DNA from: Streptomyces sp. RKND-216
GTDB taxonomy: Bacteria; Actinomycetota; Actinomycetes; Streptomycetales; Streptomycetaceae
Assembly (NCBI RefSeq): GCF_004795255.1
Contig: NZ_SSBQ01000002.1
Location: forward strand, 3,367,501 to 3,431,500
DNA: 64,000 nucleotides
Direction: 5' to 3'
Part shown: positions 1 through 10,614 of the stretch, piece by piece
Layout: each line of letters opens with the position of its first letter
Position numbering within the stretch: the stretch's first letter is position 1
Made by a program: the position numbers and the translations under genes
The notes under the pieces: model-generated
Seen by the model: the letters and a program-made list of their open reading frames with translations, nothing else
Told to the model about the DNA's origin: nothing
Database searches by the model: none

Positions 1-1
1 G

Positions 2-931
2 ACGGAGGAGCCGTCGGCGTTCATCCTGGAGGACCCCCGCATCACCGAGTCCAGCGGGCTCGCCGCCAGCCGGGCGCACCCCGGCGTCTACTGGACGCAC
101 AACGACTCCGACGACGGCCCGTACATGTACGCCGTAGACGGCGGCACCGGCAAGACCGTCGCGACCGTCACTCTCGAGGGCGTCGAGCCGCGCGACGTGG
201 AGGCGGTGTCGGTGGGTCCCGACGGCGACGTGTTCGTCGGCGACATCGGCGACAACCTGGGCGGCGGCTGGAGCGAGGTGTGGATCTACCGCTTCGCCGA
301 GCCGGAGCGGCTGCGCGACACCACCGTCACGCCCACCCGCTACACCGTCAGGTATGCCGACGGGCCGCGCGACGCCGAGTCGCTGATGGTGCATCCGGAG
401 ACGGGCCGGGTCTATCTGGCGAGCAAGAGTGAACGGAGCGCCGGCGTCTATGCCGGCCCCGAGGAACTGACGGCTTCGGGCGTGAACGAGTTCGCCCGCA
501 TCGCGGACGTGGACATCGAGGCGACGGACGGGGCGTTCTCCCCGGACGGTTCCCGGCTGGTGCTGCGCAGCTACTTCGGCTCCGAGATGTACCGGTGGAC
601 GGACGAAGGACGTCCCGAGCCCGTCGGCTCGGTACCGGTGTCGACGTTCGGGCAGGGCGAGTCGGTGACCTTCACCCCGGACGGCCTCACGCTCATGTTC
701 GGCTCTGAGGGCTCCAACAGCCGTGTCGCGCCGCAGGAGTTGGAGGGTGAGGCGCTGCCGGAGTCTGCCGCCGCGCAGCGGGAGAAGGCGGAGCGGAGCT
801 CCGACGGCGCGCCGCCCCGGGAGGGCGAGGAGGGCGAGGAGCGCGACCTGGTGGTGGGGGCGATCGTGTTCGCCGCCGCGACCGTGATCTGGCTGTCGCT
901 GCGGCGGGTGTTCGGCCGCAGGCGCGACTGA
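2..931 (+). CDS. beta-propeller-like membrane-anchored protein (5' end outside window)
   Basis: The reading frame is open from the first bases of the window, so the true start lies upstream; the internal ATG at 125 is not the start. The visible part reads ESSGLAASRAHPGVYWTHND, followed by blade-like segments (DVFVGDIGDN, GRVYLASK, DGAFSPDGSRLVLRSY, VTFTPDGLTLMFGSEG), typical of WD40/PD40-type propellers. A charged, low-complexity linker (about residues 215-240 of the part after position 125) leads to one C-terminal hydrophobic helix (VVGAIVFAAATVIWLSL) ending in RRVFGRRRD. This suggests an extracytoplasmic propeller held by a C-terminal anchor. Similar Streptomyces proteins are annotated only as hypothetical or integral membrane proteins; no enzymatic residues could be assigned. 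Confidence 0.75.
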   Translation, partial: TEEPSAFILEDPRITESSGLAASRAHPGVYWTHNDSDDGPYMYAVDGGTGKTVATVTLEGVEPRDVEAVSVGPDGDVFVGDIGDNLGGGWSEVWIYRFAEPERLRDTTVTPTRYTVRYADGPRDAESLMVHPETGRVYLASKSERSAGVYAGPEELTASGVNEFARIADVDIEATDGAFSPDGSRLVLRSYFGSEMYRWTDEGRPEPVGSVPVSTFGQGESVTFTPDGLTLMFGSEGSNSRVAPQELEGEALPESAAAQREKAERSSDGAPPREGEEGEERDLVVGAIVFAAATVIWLSLRRVFGRRRD

Positions 932-944
932 CGGGCCCGGACGC

Positions 945-1280
945 TCAGCCGTCCGCGCGGGCGGTCTCGACGAAGTCGGCGATGCCGTCGGCGGGCCGGG
1001 CCAGGGCGAACGTGAAGGAGTCGTTGCCGGCCACGTCGAAGGTGTCCTCGTCGAGCTCGGCCAGCGAGGGGAAGCCGCCGCTCTGCATGGCCTCGGTGAG
1101 GAAGGGGGCCTGGGCGGCCCAGAACTCCTCGTCGCTCACGCCGGTGAGCCGGGCCGCCTCCAGCGCGTTGAGGTGGTCGCGCGCGGAGCCGCTGACGTAG
1201 CTCTCGACGGCGAAGATGACGGAGAGCCGCTGCTGGTCGGTGAGGCTGAGCCCCTCCAGGCCGCGCAAGTACCAGAGCCT
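945..1280 (-). pseudogene. C-terminal remnant of a TetR-family regulator
   Basis: About 110 codons on the minus strand encode LWYLRGLEGLSLTDQQRLSV, then FAVESYVSGSARDHLNALEA and a C-terminal end FALARPADGIADFVETARADG. This is the ligand-binding half of a TetR-type regulator of the class with a TetR_C domain. No helix-turn-helix is encoded upstream: the frame runs into GC-rich noncoding sequence and then antisense through serC, and there is no start codon with a ribosome site. I infer loss of the N-terminal half by deletion. The piece lies directly downstream of serC on the same strand. Confidence 0.65.
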
Positions 1281-1381
1281 CGGCCGCTGAGCCGGGCGCG
1301 GCCCCCTGCGGGCCGGCAGACCAGGGGGCCCGGACGGCGCGCAGCCGTCCGGGCCTCTCCGGTCGGGTCCCGCATCCGCGC

Positions 1382-3704
<2,323 letters not shown>

Positions 3705-3847
3705 ACCGCGGGTGCCGCCGTCGCGCTCGGCCAGGGCGTGTCCGACCGGCGCCCGACCCCCGGCCGGGCACGGCGGGAGTTCACGGCGCACACGGTGCAG
3801 CCGCAAACCCGTTTGTGCCGCTTCGGCGGGGTTACCGGCGGCGCAGG

Positions 3848-4263
3848 GTGCAGATCGGGTACACGATGATGACCGAGCAGGCCGGGCCCACGGACCTCGT
3901 CGACCACATGGTGCACGCCGAGGATGCGGGCTTCGACTTCTCCGTCTCCTCCGACCACTACTCTCCCCGGCTGGAGTCGCAGGGCCACGCCCCCGACGTG
4001 TGGAGCGTGCTCGGCGCGGCCGACACTCCGAACTGCCCGGTCCGAAGTCCTTCGACGCGGCGACCGCGTTCGTCCGCGAGGAGAACGTGGCCGGGTCCAT
4101 CCCGTGCGGCGACGACCCCGACGACTTCGTGCGCGCGATGAAGCCGTTCGTGGACGCCGGGTTCACCGACGTCGCCCTCGTGCAGATCGGCGGGGACACC
4201 CAGCAGGTTTTCCTCGACCGGGCGCAGAAGACGCTGCTCCCGGAGCTGCGGTCAGCTCTCTGA
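3848..4263 (+). pseudogene. internally deleted F420-dependent LLM-class oxidoreductase
   Basis: From GTG 3848 the frame encodes VQIGYTMMTEQAGPTDLVDH through SDHYSPRLESQGHAPDVWS and VLGAAD, the N-terminus of a TIGR03557-type luciferase-like F420-dependent oxidoreductase. At about 4030 the homology jumps, in a different frame, to the C-terminus: ELPGPKSFDAATAFVREENV, SIPCGDD and GFTDVALVQIGGDTQ, ending at the TGA at 4263. The family is about 320 aa, and roughly 200 central residues including most of the barrel are missing. The event therefore looks like one deletion that also shifted the frame. The stop overlaps the end of the convergent acetyltransferase gene by 12 bp. Confidence 0.8.
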
Positions 4264-4800
4264 CGGTCCCTGCGGCGCGCCCGCGGCCCCCTCGGCGGCC
4301 GCGCGCCGGGCCGCCGCCGGGCTGATCTCGACGAGGATCTCCTCCTCGTCCTCACCCTCCGCCGCGACCGAACCGGCCGGTACGAAGCCCAGCGACTCGT
4401 ACAGGCCGCGCGCCGCGACGTTGGACCGCTGGTACGTCATGCGGATCACCCAGCAGTCCGGCTGCGCGGCGAGCCACCCGAGCAGGGTGCGCAGCAGCGC
4501 GCGGCCGATGCCCCGTCCCTGCTCGGCGCGGTCCACGAGCAGGCCGCCGATCCAGTGCGAGCCGTCGTCGTCACGGCCCCACATGACGTGGCCGACGACC
4601 GTCTCGTCGGCGTACACGCCCAGCGAACGCCACGGGCCCTCGTACAGCGACAGCAGCAGGTAGCGCGCGGCGAGCGCCGCGACGAAGCCGCGCTGCTCGT
4701 CGAACGGTGCGACGTCCGCGACGGCGCGCCAGTTCTCCTCCTCGACGTCCCGCAGCGTGATGCGCCGCCCGGTCTCCTCCACGTGTCCTTGGTCGATCAC
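4252..4800 (-). CDS. GNAT-family N-acetyltransferase
   Basis: 182 aa from GTG 4800 (VIDQGHVEETGRRITLRDV). This is a spermidine/diamine-acetyltransferase-like GNAT: ITLRDVEEENWRAVADV at the N-terminus, the acetyl-CoA loop in VDRAEQGRGIGRALLRTLLG, and the C-terminal signature RMTYQRSNVAARGLYESLGF. The start is chosen because the family's conserved beta1 strand begins shortly after it; the open frame further upstream is low-complexity antisense sequence. The acidic tail EGEDEEEILVEI continues the fold. The substrate is unknown, possibly a polyamine or small amine. Confidence 0.85.
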   Translation of the reverse strand: MIDQGHVEETGRRITLRDVEEENWRAVADVAPFDEQRGFVAALAARYLLLSLYEGPWRSLGVYADETVVGHVMWGRDDDGSHWIGGLLVDRAEQGRGIGRALLRTLLGWLAAQPDCWVIRMTYQRSNVAARGLYESLGFVPAGSVAAEGEDEEEILVEISPAAARRAAAEGAAGAPQGPSES

Positions 4801-4963
4801 CCCCGCAGCGTATGCGCCTCCGCGCCAGGGTTCACGTGCAATACCGGGTGGCCCCGGGGCGGGAGCCGGGCCACCCGGCCCCCGGGCGGGCGTGGGAAAT
4901 CCCCGGGGCGTCCCGGGTGAGCCCCCTCCCCGAAACGGGGGGCGAGGCTGCACGCTGGGGGGC

Positions 4964-7852
4964 ATGGCAGCAGCTAAGGACGCAGCAGGGACCGGGCCGG
5001 CGGCCGGCGCAGGGGCGCGGGACACCGAGGCGGCGCTCCGCGGGGCGGTGCGCGGCGAGGTGGAGTTCGGCGCCGCCGACCGCGCGCTCTTCACCATGGA
5101 CGCCTCGAACTACCGCCGCGTGCCGCTCGGTATCGTCGCCCCGCGCGACGCCGACGATGTCGCGGCGACCCTCGCCGTGTGCCGCGAGCGCGGCGTGCCC
5201 GTGGTGGCGCGCGGCGGCGGCACGTCCATCGCGGGGCAGGCGACGGGCCTCGGCGTCGTCCTGGACTTCACCCGGCACATGAACGCCATCCGCGCGGTCG
5301 ACCCCGGCTCGCGCACCGCCCTGGTGCAGCCCGGTGTGATCCTCGACGACCTGCGGAACGCAGTCGCGCAGTACGGACTCACCTTCGGCCCGGACCCCTC
5401 CACCCACAGCCGCTGCACGCTCGGCGGCATGATCGGCAACAACTCGTGCGGCTCTCACTCCGTCGCCTGGGGCACCACCGCCGACAACGTGCACGAACTC
5501 GACGTCCTGACCTACGCGGGCGAACGCGCCGTGCTCGGCCCCGGCGGGGGCGGCGTGCCGGCGAGCCTGCGGAACCCGGTGCGCGCCCTGGTGAACGGCG
5601 ATCTCTCCCGGCTGCGCACCGGCTTCCCCGAACTGCCGCGCCGCATCTCCGGATACGCCCTGGACGAGTTGCTGCCCGAGAAGGACGAGGACTGGGCGCG
5701 CGCCTTCACCGGCAGCGAGGGCACCCTGGGGGTGCTCACCGAGGCGACCGTACGCCTCGTCCCCGCGCCCGCCGCCCGCGCGCTCGCCGTCCTCGCCTAC
5801 GCCGACGAGTCGGCCGCCGCGGAGGCCGCCGCCGCCCTGCTGCCGCACGGCCCGCTGACCGTGGAGGGCATGGCCAACGACCTGGTCTCCGACGCCGCCC
5901 GGGCCTCCCTGCCGCGCGGCGGGGCCTGGCTCTTCGTCGAGACCGGCGGCGCGGACGCCGCCGAGGCGCGGGCCCGCGCCGAGCAGCTGTGCCGGGCCGC
6001 GGCCGAGGGCACCACCGACCACAGCGTGGTCGCCGACCCGGCCGGGCAGCGCGCGCTGTGGCGGGTACGCGAGGACGCGTCGGGCACCGCCACCCGCGTA
6101 CCGGGAGGCGGCGAGGCGTGGCCGGGCTGGGAGGACTGCGCGGTGCCGCCGGAGCGCCTGGGCGCCTACCTCCGCGACTTCCGCAAGCTGCTGCGCGAGT
6201 ACGACCTGCGCGGCCTGCCGTACGGGCATTTCGGGGACGGCTGCATCCACGTCCGCATCGACTTCGACCTGATCCGCCCAGAGGGCATCCGGCACTTCCG
6301 CGCCTTCTCCCACGACCTGGCCGGCATCGTCGTCGCGCACGGCGGGTCGCTGTCCGGCGAGCACGGCGACGGGCAGGCGCGGGCCGAACTGCTCCCGCGC
6401 ATGTACGGCCCGGAGATGGTGGAGCTGTTCCACCGCTTCAAGGACCTCTGGGACCCCGTGAACGGCCTCAACCCCGGCGTCCTCGCCCGCCCCGACCGCA
6501 TCGACGACAATCTGCGCTTCGCGTCGCTGCCGCGCCGGGCCGTGGATGTGGAGTTCGGCTACCCGCACGACGACGGCGACTTCTCCGCCGCCGTGCGCCG
6601 CTGCGTAGGCGTCGCCAAATGCCGCAACACCACGGCAGGGGCGAACGTGATGTGCCCGTCGTTCCGTGCCACCGGCGAGGAGCAGCACTCGACACGCGGC
6701 CGGGCGCGGCTGCTGCACGAGATGCTGGCCGGGGACGTCGTGACGGACGGCTGGCGCTCGCAGGAGGTGCACGACGCGCTCGACCTGTGCCTGTCGTGCA
6801 AGGGCTGCCGCAGCGACTGCCCGGTCGGCGTCGACATGGCCACGTACAAGGCGGAGTTCCTGCACCACCACTACGAAGGGCGGCGCCGGCCCATGGCGCA
6901 CTACTCGATGGGTCGTCTGCCGCAGTGGCTGCGCCTGGTCGACGCCACGCGCGGCGCGCCGCTGCTCAACGCCGGCGCGGCCTTCGGACCGCTGGCTGCG
7001 GTCGGGAAGCGGCTGGGCGGGATCGCCCCGGAGCGGGGCATCCCGCGGCTTCCGCACGGGTCGTTCACCCGCTGGTGGCGCAGGCAGAGCCGGCGTGGCA
7101 TGGCGGAGCAGGGCGGCGGCGAGGGGCAGCGGGTGGTGCTGTGGCCGGACACCTTCACCAACTACCTCTCCCCGGAGGCCGGTTCGGCGGCCGTGCGGGT
7201 CCTTCAGGACGCCGGGCTGCGGCTGGCCGTCCCCCCGCAACAGGTGTGCTGCGGTCTGACGTACGTGTCCACGGGCCAGCTCGACCAGGCCCGGAAGGTG
7301 ATGCGGCGGACCCTGGACCGGATCGAGCCCGCCCTGGACGCCGGCCTGCCGGTCGCGGTGCTGGAGCCGCCCTGCGCGGCGGCGCTGAAGACCGACCTGC
7401 CCGAGCTGCTGGGCGACGACCCGCGCGCGAAGCGGCTGGCGTCGGCGGTGCGCACCTTCGCCGAGACCCTGGAGGAGTACGCCCCGGACTGGGACCCGCC
7501 GCGCGTGGACCGGCCGGTCGCCGGACAGACCCACTGCCACCAGCACGCCGTGCTGGGCGACGCCGCGGAGCGGCGGCTGCGTGAACGGGCCGGACTCGTC
7601 GGCGAGTTGAGCGGCGGCTGCTGCGGCTTGGCCGGCAACTTCGGCTTCGAGGCGGGGCACTACGAAGTGTCCGCGGCCTGCGCGGAGGACCAGCTGCTGC
7701 CCTCCGTACGGGCGGCCGTGGCCGCCGACCCGGCGACGGAGGTCCTGGCGGACGGCTACTCCTGCCGCACCCAGCTGGAACAGCTCGACGACGGCCGTCC
7801 CAGCCGCCACCTGGCGGAAGTCCTGGCCGAGGCACTGGGGGAGAAGCGGTAG
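4964..7852 (+). CDS. FAD-linked oxidase / Fe-S protein (D-lactate or glycolate dehydrogenase type)
   Basis: 962 aa from ATG 4964, with GCTGGGGGGC as ribosome site; an upstream in-frame extension is noncoding. The N-terminal FAD_binding_4 domain has VPVVARGGGTSIAGQATG and GGMIGNNSCGSHSVAWGTTA. The oxidase C-terminal domain has GSEGTLGVLTEATVRL, HFGDGCIHVRIDF and LSGEHGDGQARAELLPRMYG. A cysteine-rich ferredoxin-like region follows (CLSCKGCRSDCPVGVD, about residues 610-625), then two CCG/cysteine-rich domains (CCGLTYVS and CCGLAGNFGFEAGHYE). This arrangement is known from D-lactate and D-2-hydroxyacid dehydrogenases that pass electrons to the respiratory chain. The exact 2-hydroxyacid cannot be read from sequence. 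Confidence 0.9.
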   Translation: MAAAKDAAGTGPAAGAGARDTEAALRGAVRGEVEFGAADRALFTMDASNYRRVPLGIVAPRDADDVAATLAVCRERGVPVVARGGGTSIAGQATGLGVVLDFTRHMNAIRAVDPGSRTALVQPGVILDDLRNAVAQYGLTFGPDPSTHSRCTLGGMIGNNSCGSHSVAWGTTADNVHELDVLTYAGERAVLGPGGGGVPASLRNPVRALVNGDLSRLRTGFPELPRRISGYALDELLPEKDEDWARAFTGSEGTLGVLTEATVRLVPAPAARALAVLAYADESAAAEAAAALLPHGPLTVEGMANDLVSDAARASLPRGGAWLFVETGGADAAEARARAEQLCRAAAEGTTDHSVVADPAGQRALWRVREDASGTATRVPGGGEAWPGWEDCAVPPERLGAYLRDFRKLLREYDLRGLPYGHFGDGCIHVRIDFDLIRPEGIRHFRAFSHDLAGIVVAHGGSLSGEHGDGQARAELLPRMYGPEMVELFHRFKDLWDPVNGLNPGVLARPDRIDDNLRFASLPRRAVDVEFGYPHDDGDFSAAVRRCVGVAKCRNTTAGANVMCPSFRATGEEQHSTRGRARLLHEMLAGDVVTDGWRSQEVHDALDLCLSCKGCRSDCPVGVDMATYKAEFLHHHYEGRRRPMAHYSMGRLPQWLRLVDATRGAPLLNAGAAFGPLAAVGKRLGGIAPERGIPRLPHGSFTRWWRRQSRRGMAEQGGGEGQRVVLWPDTFTNYLSPEAGSAAVRVLQDAGLRLAVPPQQVCCGLTYVSTGQLDQARKVMRRTLDRIEPALDAGLPVAVLEPPCAAALKTDLPELLGDDPRAKRLASAVRTFAETLEEYAPDWDPPRVDRPVAGQTHCHQHAVLGDAAERRLRERAGLVGELSGGCCGLAGNFGFEAGHYEVSAACAEDQLLPSVRAAVAADPATEVLADGYSCRTQLEQLDDGRPSRHLAEVLAEALGEKR

Positions 7853-7941
7853 GGCCCTGGTAGGGCCCGGGCGTTCGCGCGGGTGCGCGCCTGCGGGTGC
7901 GTGTGCGCGGTGGGGGGATGCGGGAGCCACATAAAAACATG

Positions 7942-7979
7942 CAAGCATGCTTGATTCTTTCCGGGTCGCCTGCCACGCT
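7942..7979 (+). promoter_or_regulatory. probable operator palindrome and promoter of the Atu-like operon
   Basis: CAAGCATGCTTG at 7942-7953 is a perfect 12-bp palindrome in an unusually AT-rich stretch. Its last bases overlap a possible -35 element TTGATT (7951-7956). After a 17-bp spacer comes CACGCT (7974-7979) as a possible -10. The first gene starts 30 bp further on. A repressor bound here would block this promoter; the TetR gene that ends the operon is the obvious candidate. This is inferred from position and symmetry. Confidence 0.5.
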
Positions 7980-8008
7980 GAAGCTCCGGCCCCTTCCTGG
8001 AGAGGTGT

Positions 8009-8842
8009 GTGGTGGCAGGAGCAGCCGATCAGGTGTTCGCGGACCTGCGGGCCGAGGGCGAGGAGCTGGACGCCCTGCTCGCGGACACCTCCGCCGCGCA
8101 GTGGTCCGCTCCCACGCCCGCGTCCGGCTGGACGGTCGCCCACCAGATCGCCCACCTGGCCTGGACGGACCGGCGCGCGCTGCTCGCCGTGCGGGACGAG
8201 GCCGCGTTCCGGCGGGAGGTGGAGGAGGCGCTCGCCGCGCTGCCGGACGGCGGCTCGCTGACCGACTTCGTCGACGAGGGCGCCGCGCAGGGCGCCGCCG
8301 ACGCGCCGCACGCCCTGCTGGCGCGCTGGCGCGTGGGGCGTCTGGAGCTGGCTCGCGCACTGGCCGAGGTGCCCGGGTCGCACCGCATCCCGTGGTACGG
8401 CCCGCCGATGGGTGCCGCCGGCATGGCCACCGCGCGGCTGATGGAGACCTGGGCGCACGGCGAGGACGTGGCCGCCGCCCTCGGGGTGCGCCGGGAGCCG
8501 ACCGTGCGCCTGCGGCACGTCGCCTGGCTGGGCGTGCGCACCCGCGACTTCGCGTACGCGGTGCGCGGGCTGGAGCCGCCGGGGGAGCCGTTCCGCGTCG
8601 AGCTTAGCTTCCCCGGGCCCGAGGGCGACGAGGCGGCCTGGGCGTACGGCCCGGAGGACGCGGGGCAACGAGTGACCGGTCCGGCGCCGGACTTCTGCCT
8701 GCTCGTCACCCAACGCGTCCACCGCGGCGACACCGCCCTTCGCGCCGAAGGCGCGGACGCGGAGCGCTGGCTGGACATCGCCCAGGCGTTCGCCGGGCCG
8801 CCCGGAGCAGGACGCAAGGCGACGACCGGAGGTGCACGGTGA
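8009..8842 (+). CDS. TIGR03084-family DinB/maleylpyruvate-isomerase-like metal-binding protein
   Basis: 277 aa from tandem GTG codons at 8009/8012, with GAGAGG just upstream. The N-terminal four-helix DinB-like (wyosine-base/MDMPI) domain has the metal-binding His region [20 protein letters not shown] (about residues 42-61) and a later [16 protein letters not shown], the usual third His position. The family is known as the actinobacterial TIGR03084 group, related to mycothiol-dependent enzymes; its reaction is not established. It is the first gene of the operon and its stop overlaps the next start by 4 bp, so it probably takes part in handling an acyl-CoA or its precursor. Confidence 0.85.
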   Translation: MVAGAADQVFADLRAEGEELDALLADTSAAQWSAPTPASGWTVAHQIAHLAWTDRRALLAVRDEAAFRREVEEALAALPDGGSLTDFVDEGAAQGAADAPHALLARWRVGRLELARALAEVPGSHRIPWYGPPMGAAGMATARLMETWAHGEDVAAALGVRREPTVRLRHVAWLGVRTRDFAYAVRGLEPPGEPFRVELSFPGPEGDEAAWAYGPEDAGQRVTGPAPDFCLLVTQRVHRGDTALRAEGADAERWLDIAQAFAGPPGAGRKATTGGAR

Positions 8843-10614
8843 ACGCACGCAGCCCCCGCCCACGTGATCCTCACGCACGCGATCCCCGCCCACGCGATGC
8901 CGAGGTGCTGCGCGTCGGCAACGCCTCCGGCTTCTACGGCGACCGGTTCGACGCGCTGCGCGAGATGCTCACCGGCGGCCCGCTGGACGTCCTGACCGGC
9001 GACTATCTGGCCGAACTGACCATGCTCATCCTCGGGCGCGACCGGATGAAGGACCCCTCGCGGGGCTACGCCCGCACCTTTCTGCGGCAGTTGGAGGAAG
9101 GGCTCGGGCTGGCCCGTGAGCGGGGTGTCGCCCTGGTCGCCAACGCGGGCGGCCTCAACCCCGCCGGACTGGCCGACGCAGTGCGGGAGTTGGCCGAGCG
9201 CGTCGGGGTCCCGGCGCGGGTGGCGCACGTGGAGGGCGACGATCTGCGGGCGCGGGGAGGCTGGGGCGAGGAGGTGCTCACCGCCAACGCCTACCTGGGC
9301 GGCGGCGGCATCGCCGCCTGCCTGCGCGCGGGCGCGGACGTCGTGGTGACGGGCCGGGTCACGGACGCGGCGCTGGTCGGCGGCGCGGCGGCCGCCCACT
9401 TCGGCTGGGCGGAGGACGACCTGGACGCCCTCGCCGGGGCGGTCGTCGCCGGGCACGTGCTGGAGTGCGGAGCGCAGGCCACCGGCGGCAACTACGCGCT
9501 GTTCGCCCGCGAGGGGGTCGACGTGCGCCGACCGGGCTTCCCGCTGGCGGAGATACGGCGCGACGGGTCGTCCGTCGTCACCAAGCACCCCGGCACGGGC
9601 GGCGCCGTCACCGTCGGCACGGTCACCGCGCAGCTCCTCTACGAGACCGACCGCCCCCGCTACGCCGGGCCGGACGTCACCGCGCGGCTGGACACCGTAC
9701 GGCTGGCGCAGGACGGGCCGGACCGGGTGCGGATCGAGGGGGTGCGGGGCGAGGCGCCACCGCCCACGCTGAAGGTCGGGCTGACCCGGCTGGGTGGACA
9801 CCGCAACGAGGTCGTGTTCGTCCTCACCGGCCTCGACGTGGCGGCGAAGGCGGCACTGGTGCGGGAGCAGATGGAGGCGCACTTCGCCGCCGCACCCGAG
9901 GGTCGCCCGCGCGAGGTGCGCTGGACGCTCGCCCGCACGGACCGGGTGGACGCCGACGTGCAGGAGGAGGCAAGCGCGCTGCTGCGCCTCGTCGTCCGCG
10001 ACCCCGACGAGGCACGGGTCGGGCGTGGGGTGAGCGGCGCCGCCGTCGAGCTGGCGCTGGCGAGCTACCCCGGCTTCCACGTCACCGCACCGCCCGGGAA
10101 GGGCGCGCCGTACGGCGTGTTCGAGGCCGCGTACGTGCCGGCGGGCGACGTGCCGCACACCGCGGTGCTGCCGGACGGCCGCCGCGAGGAGGTCCCGGCC
10201 CCGCGGCGGACTCTGGAGCCGGCCGAGCTGCCGGAGCCGCCGCTGCCGGAGCCGTACGTGCCCCGCGGGCGGACCCGGCGGGCGCCGCTCGGCGCACTGG
10301 TCGGAGCGCGCAGCGGCGACAAGGGCGGCAGCGCGAACGTCGGGGTGTGGGTCCCGGACGGCGAACGGGCGGAGGAGGTGTGGCGCCTCCTGGTGCACGA
10401 GCTGACCGCCGACCGGCTGCGCGTCCTGCTCCCCGAGGTCGCGGACCTGCCGGTGACGCGCTACGTGCTGCCGAACCTGCGGGCGATGAACTTCCGCCTC
10501 GACGCTGTCCTCGGCGAGGGCGTCGCCGCACAGGCCCGCTTCGATCCGCAGGGCAAGGCGCTGGGGGAGTGGCTGCGCGCCCGGCACGTCGAGATACCGG
10601 AGGAGTTGCTGTGA
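8839..10614 (+). CDS. atuA: AtuA-family protein (acyclic terpene utilization)
   Basis: 591 aa from GTG 8839 with a strong GGAGG. The large N-terminal AtuA (DUF1446) domain runs from [20 protein letters not shown] to about residue 450, with [33 protein letters not shown] and [17 protein letters not shown]. The C-terminal AtuA-like ferredoxin-fold domain begins near [20 protein letters not shown] (about residue 490) and ends with [13 protein letters not shown]. AtuA is required for growth on citronellol and geraniol in Pseudomonas, but its biochemical role is unknown. Here it sits between the TIGR03084 gene and the carboxylase beta gene, overlapping both by 4 bp, so all three are translationally coupled. 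Confidence 0.88.
   Translation: MNARSPRPRDPHARDPRPRDAEVLRVGNASGFYGDRFDALREMLTGGPLDVLTGDYLAELTMLILGRDRMKDPSRGYARTFLRQLEEGLGLARERGVALVANAGGLNPAGLADAVRELAERVGVPARVAHVEGDDLRARGGWGEEVLTANAYLGGGGIAACLRAGADVVVTGRVTDAALVGGAAAAHFGWAEDDLDALAGAVVAGHVLECGAQATGGNYALFAREGVDVRRPGFPLAEIRRDGSSVVTKHPGTGGAVTVGTVTAQLLYETDRPRYAGPDVTARLDTVRLAQDGPDRVRIEGVRGEAPPPTLKVGLTRLGGHRNEVVFVLTGLDVAAKAALVREQMEAHFAAAPEGRPREVRWTLARTDRVDADVQEEASALLRLVVRDPDEARVGRGVSGAAVELALASYPGFHVTAPPGKGAPYGVFEAAYVPAGDVPHTAVLPDGRREEVPAPRRTLEPAELPEPPLPEPYVPRGRTRRAPLGALVGARSGDKGGSANVGVWVPDGERAEEVWRLLVHELTADRLRVLLPEVADLPVTRYVLPNLRAMNFRLDAVLGEGVAAQARFDPQGKALGEWLRARHVEIPEELL

Noticed and set aside
7852..7868. GGGCCC-N5-GGGCCC as a terminator after the FAD dehydrogenase
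   Set aside because: Each GGGCCC is self-complementary, so the hairpin is short and weak and no T-tract follows.
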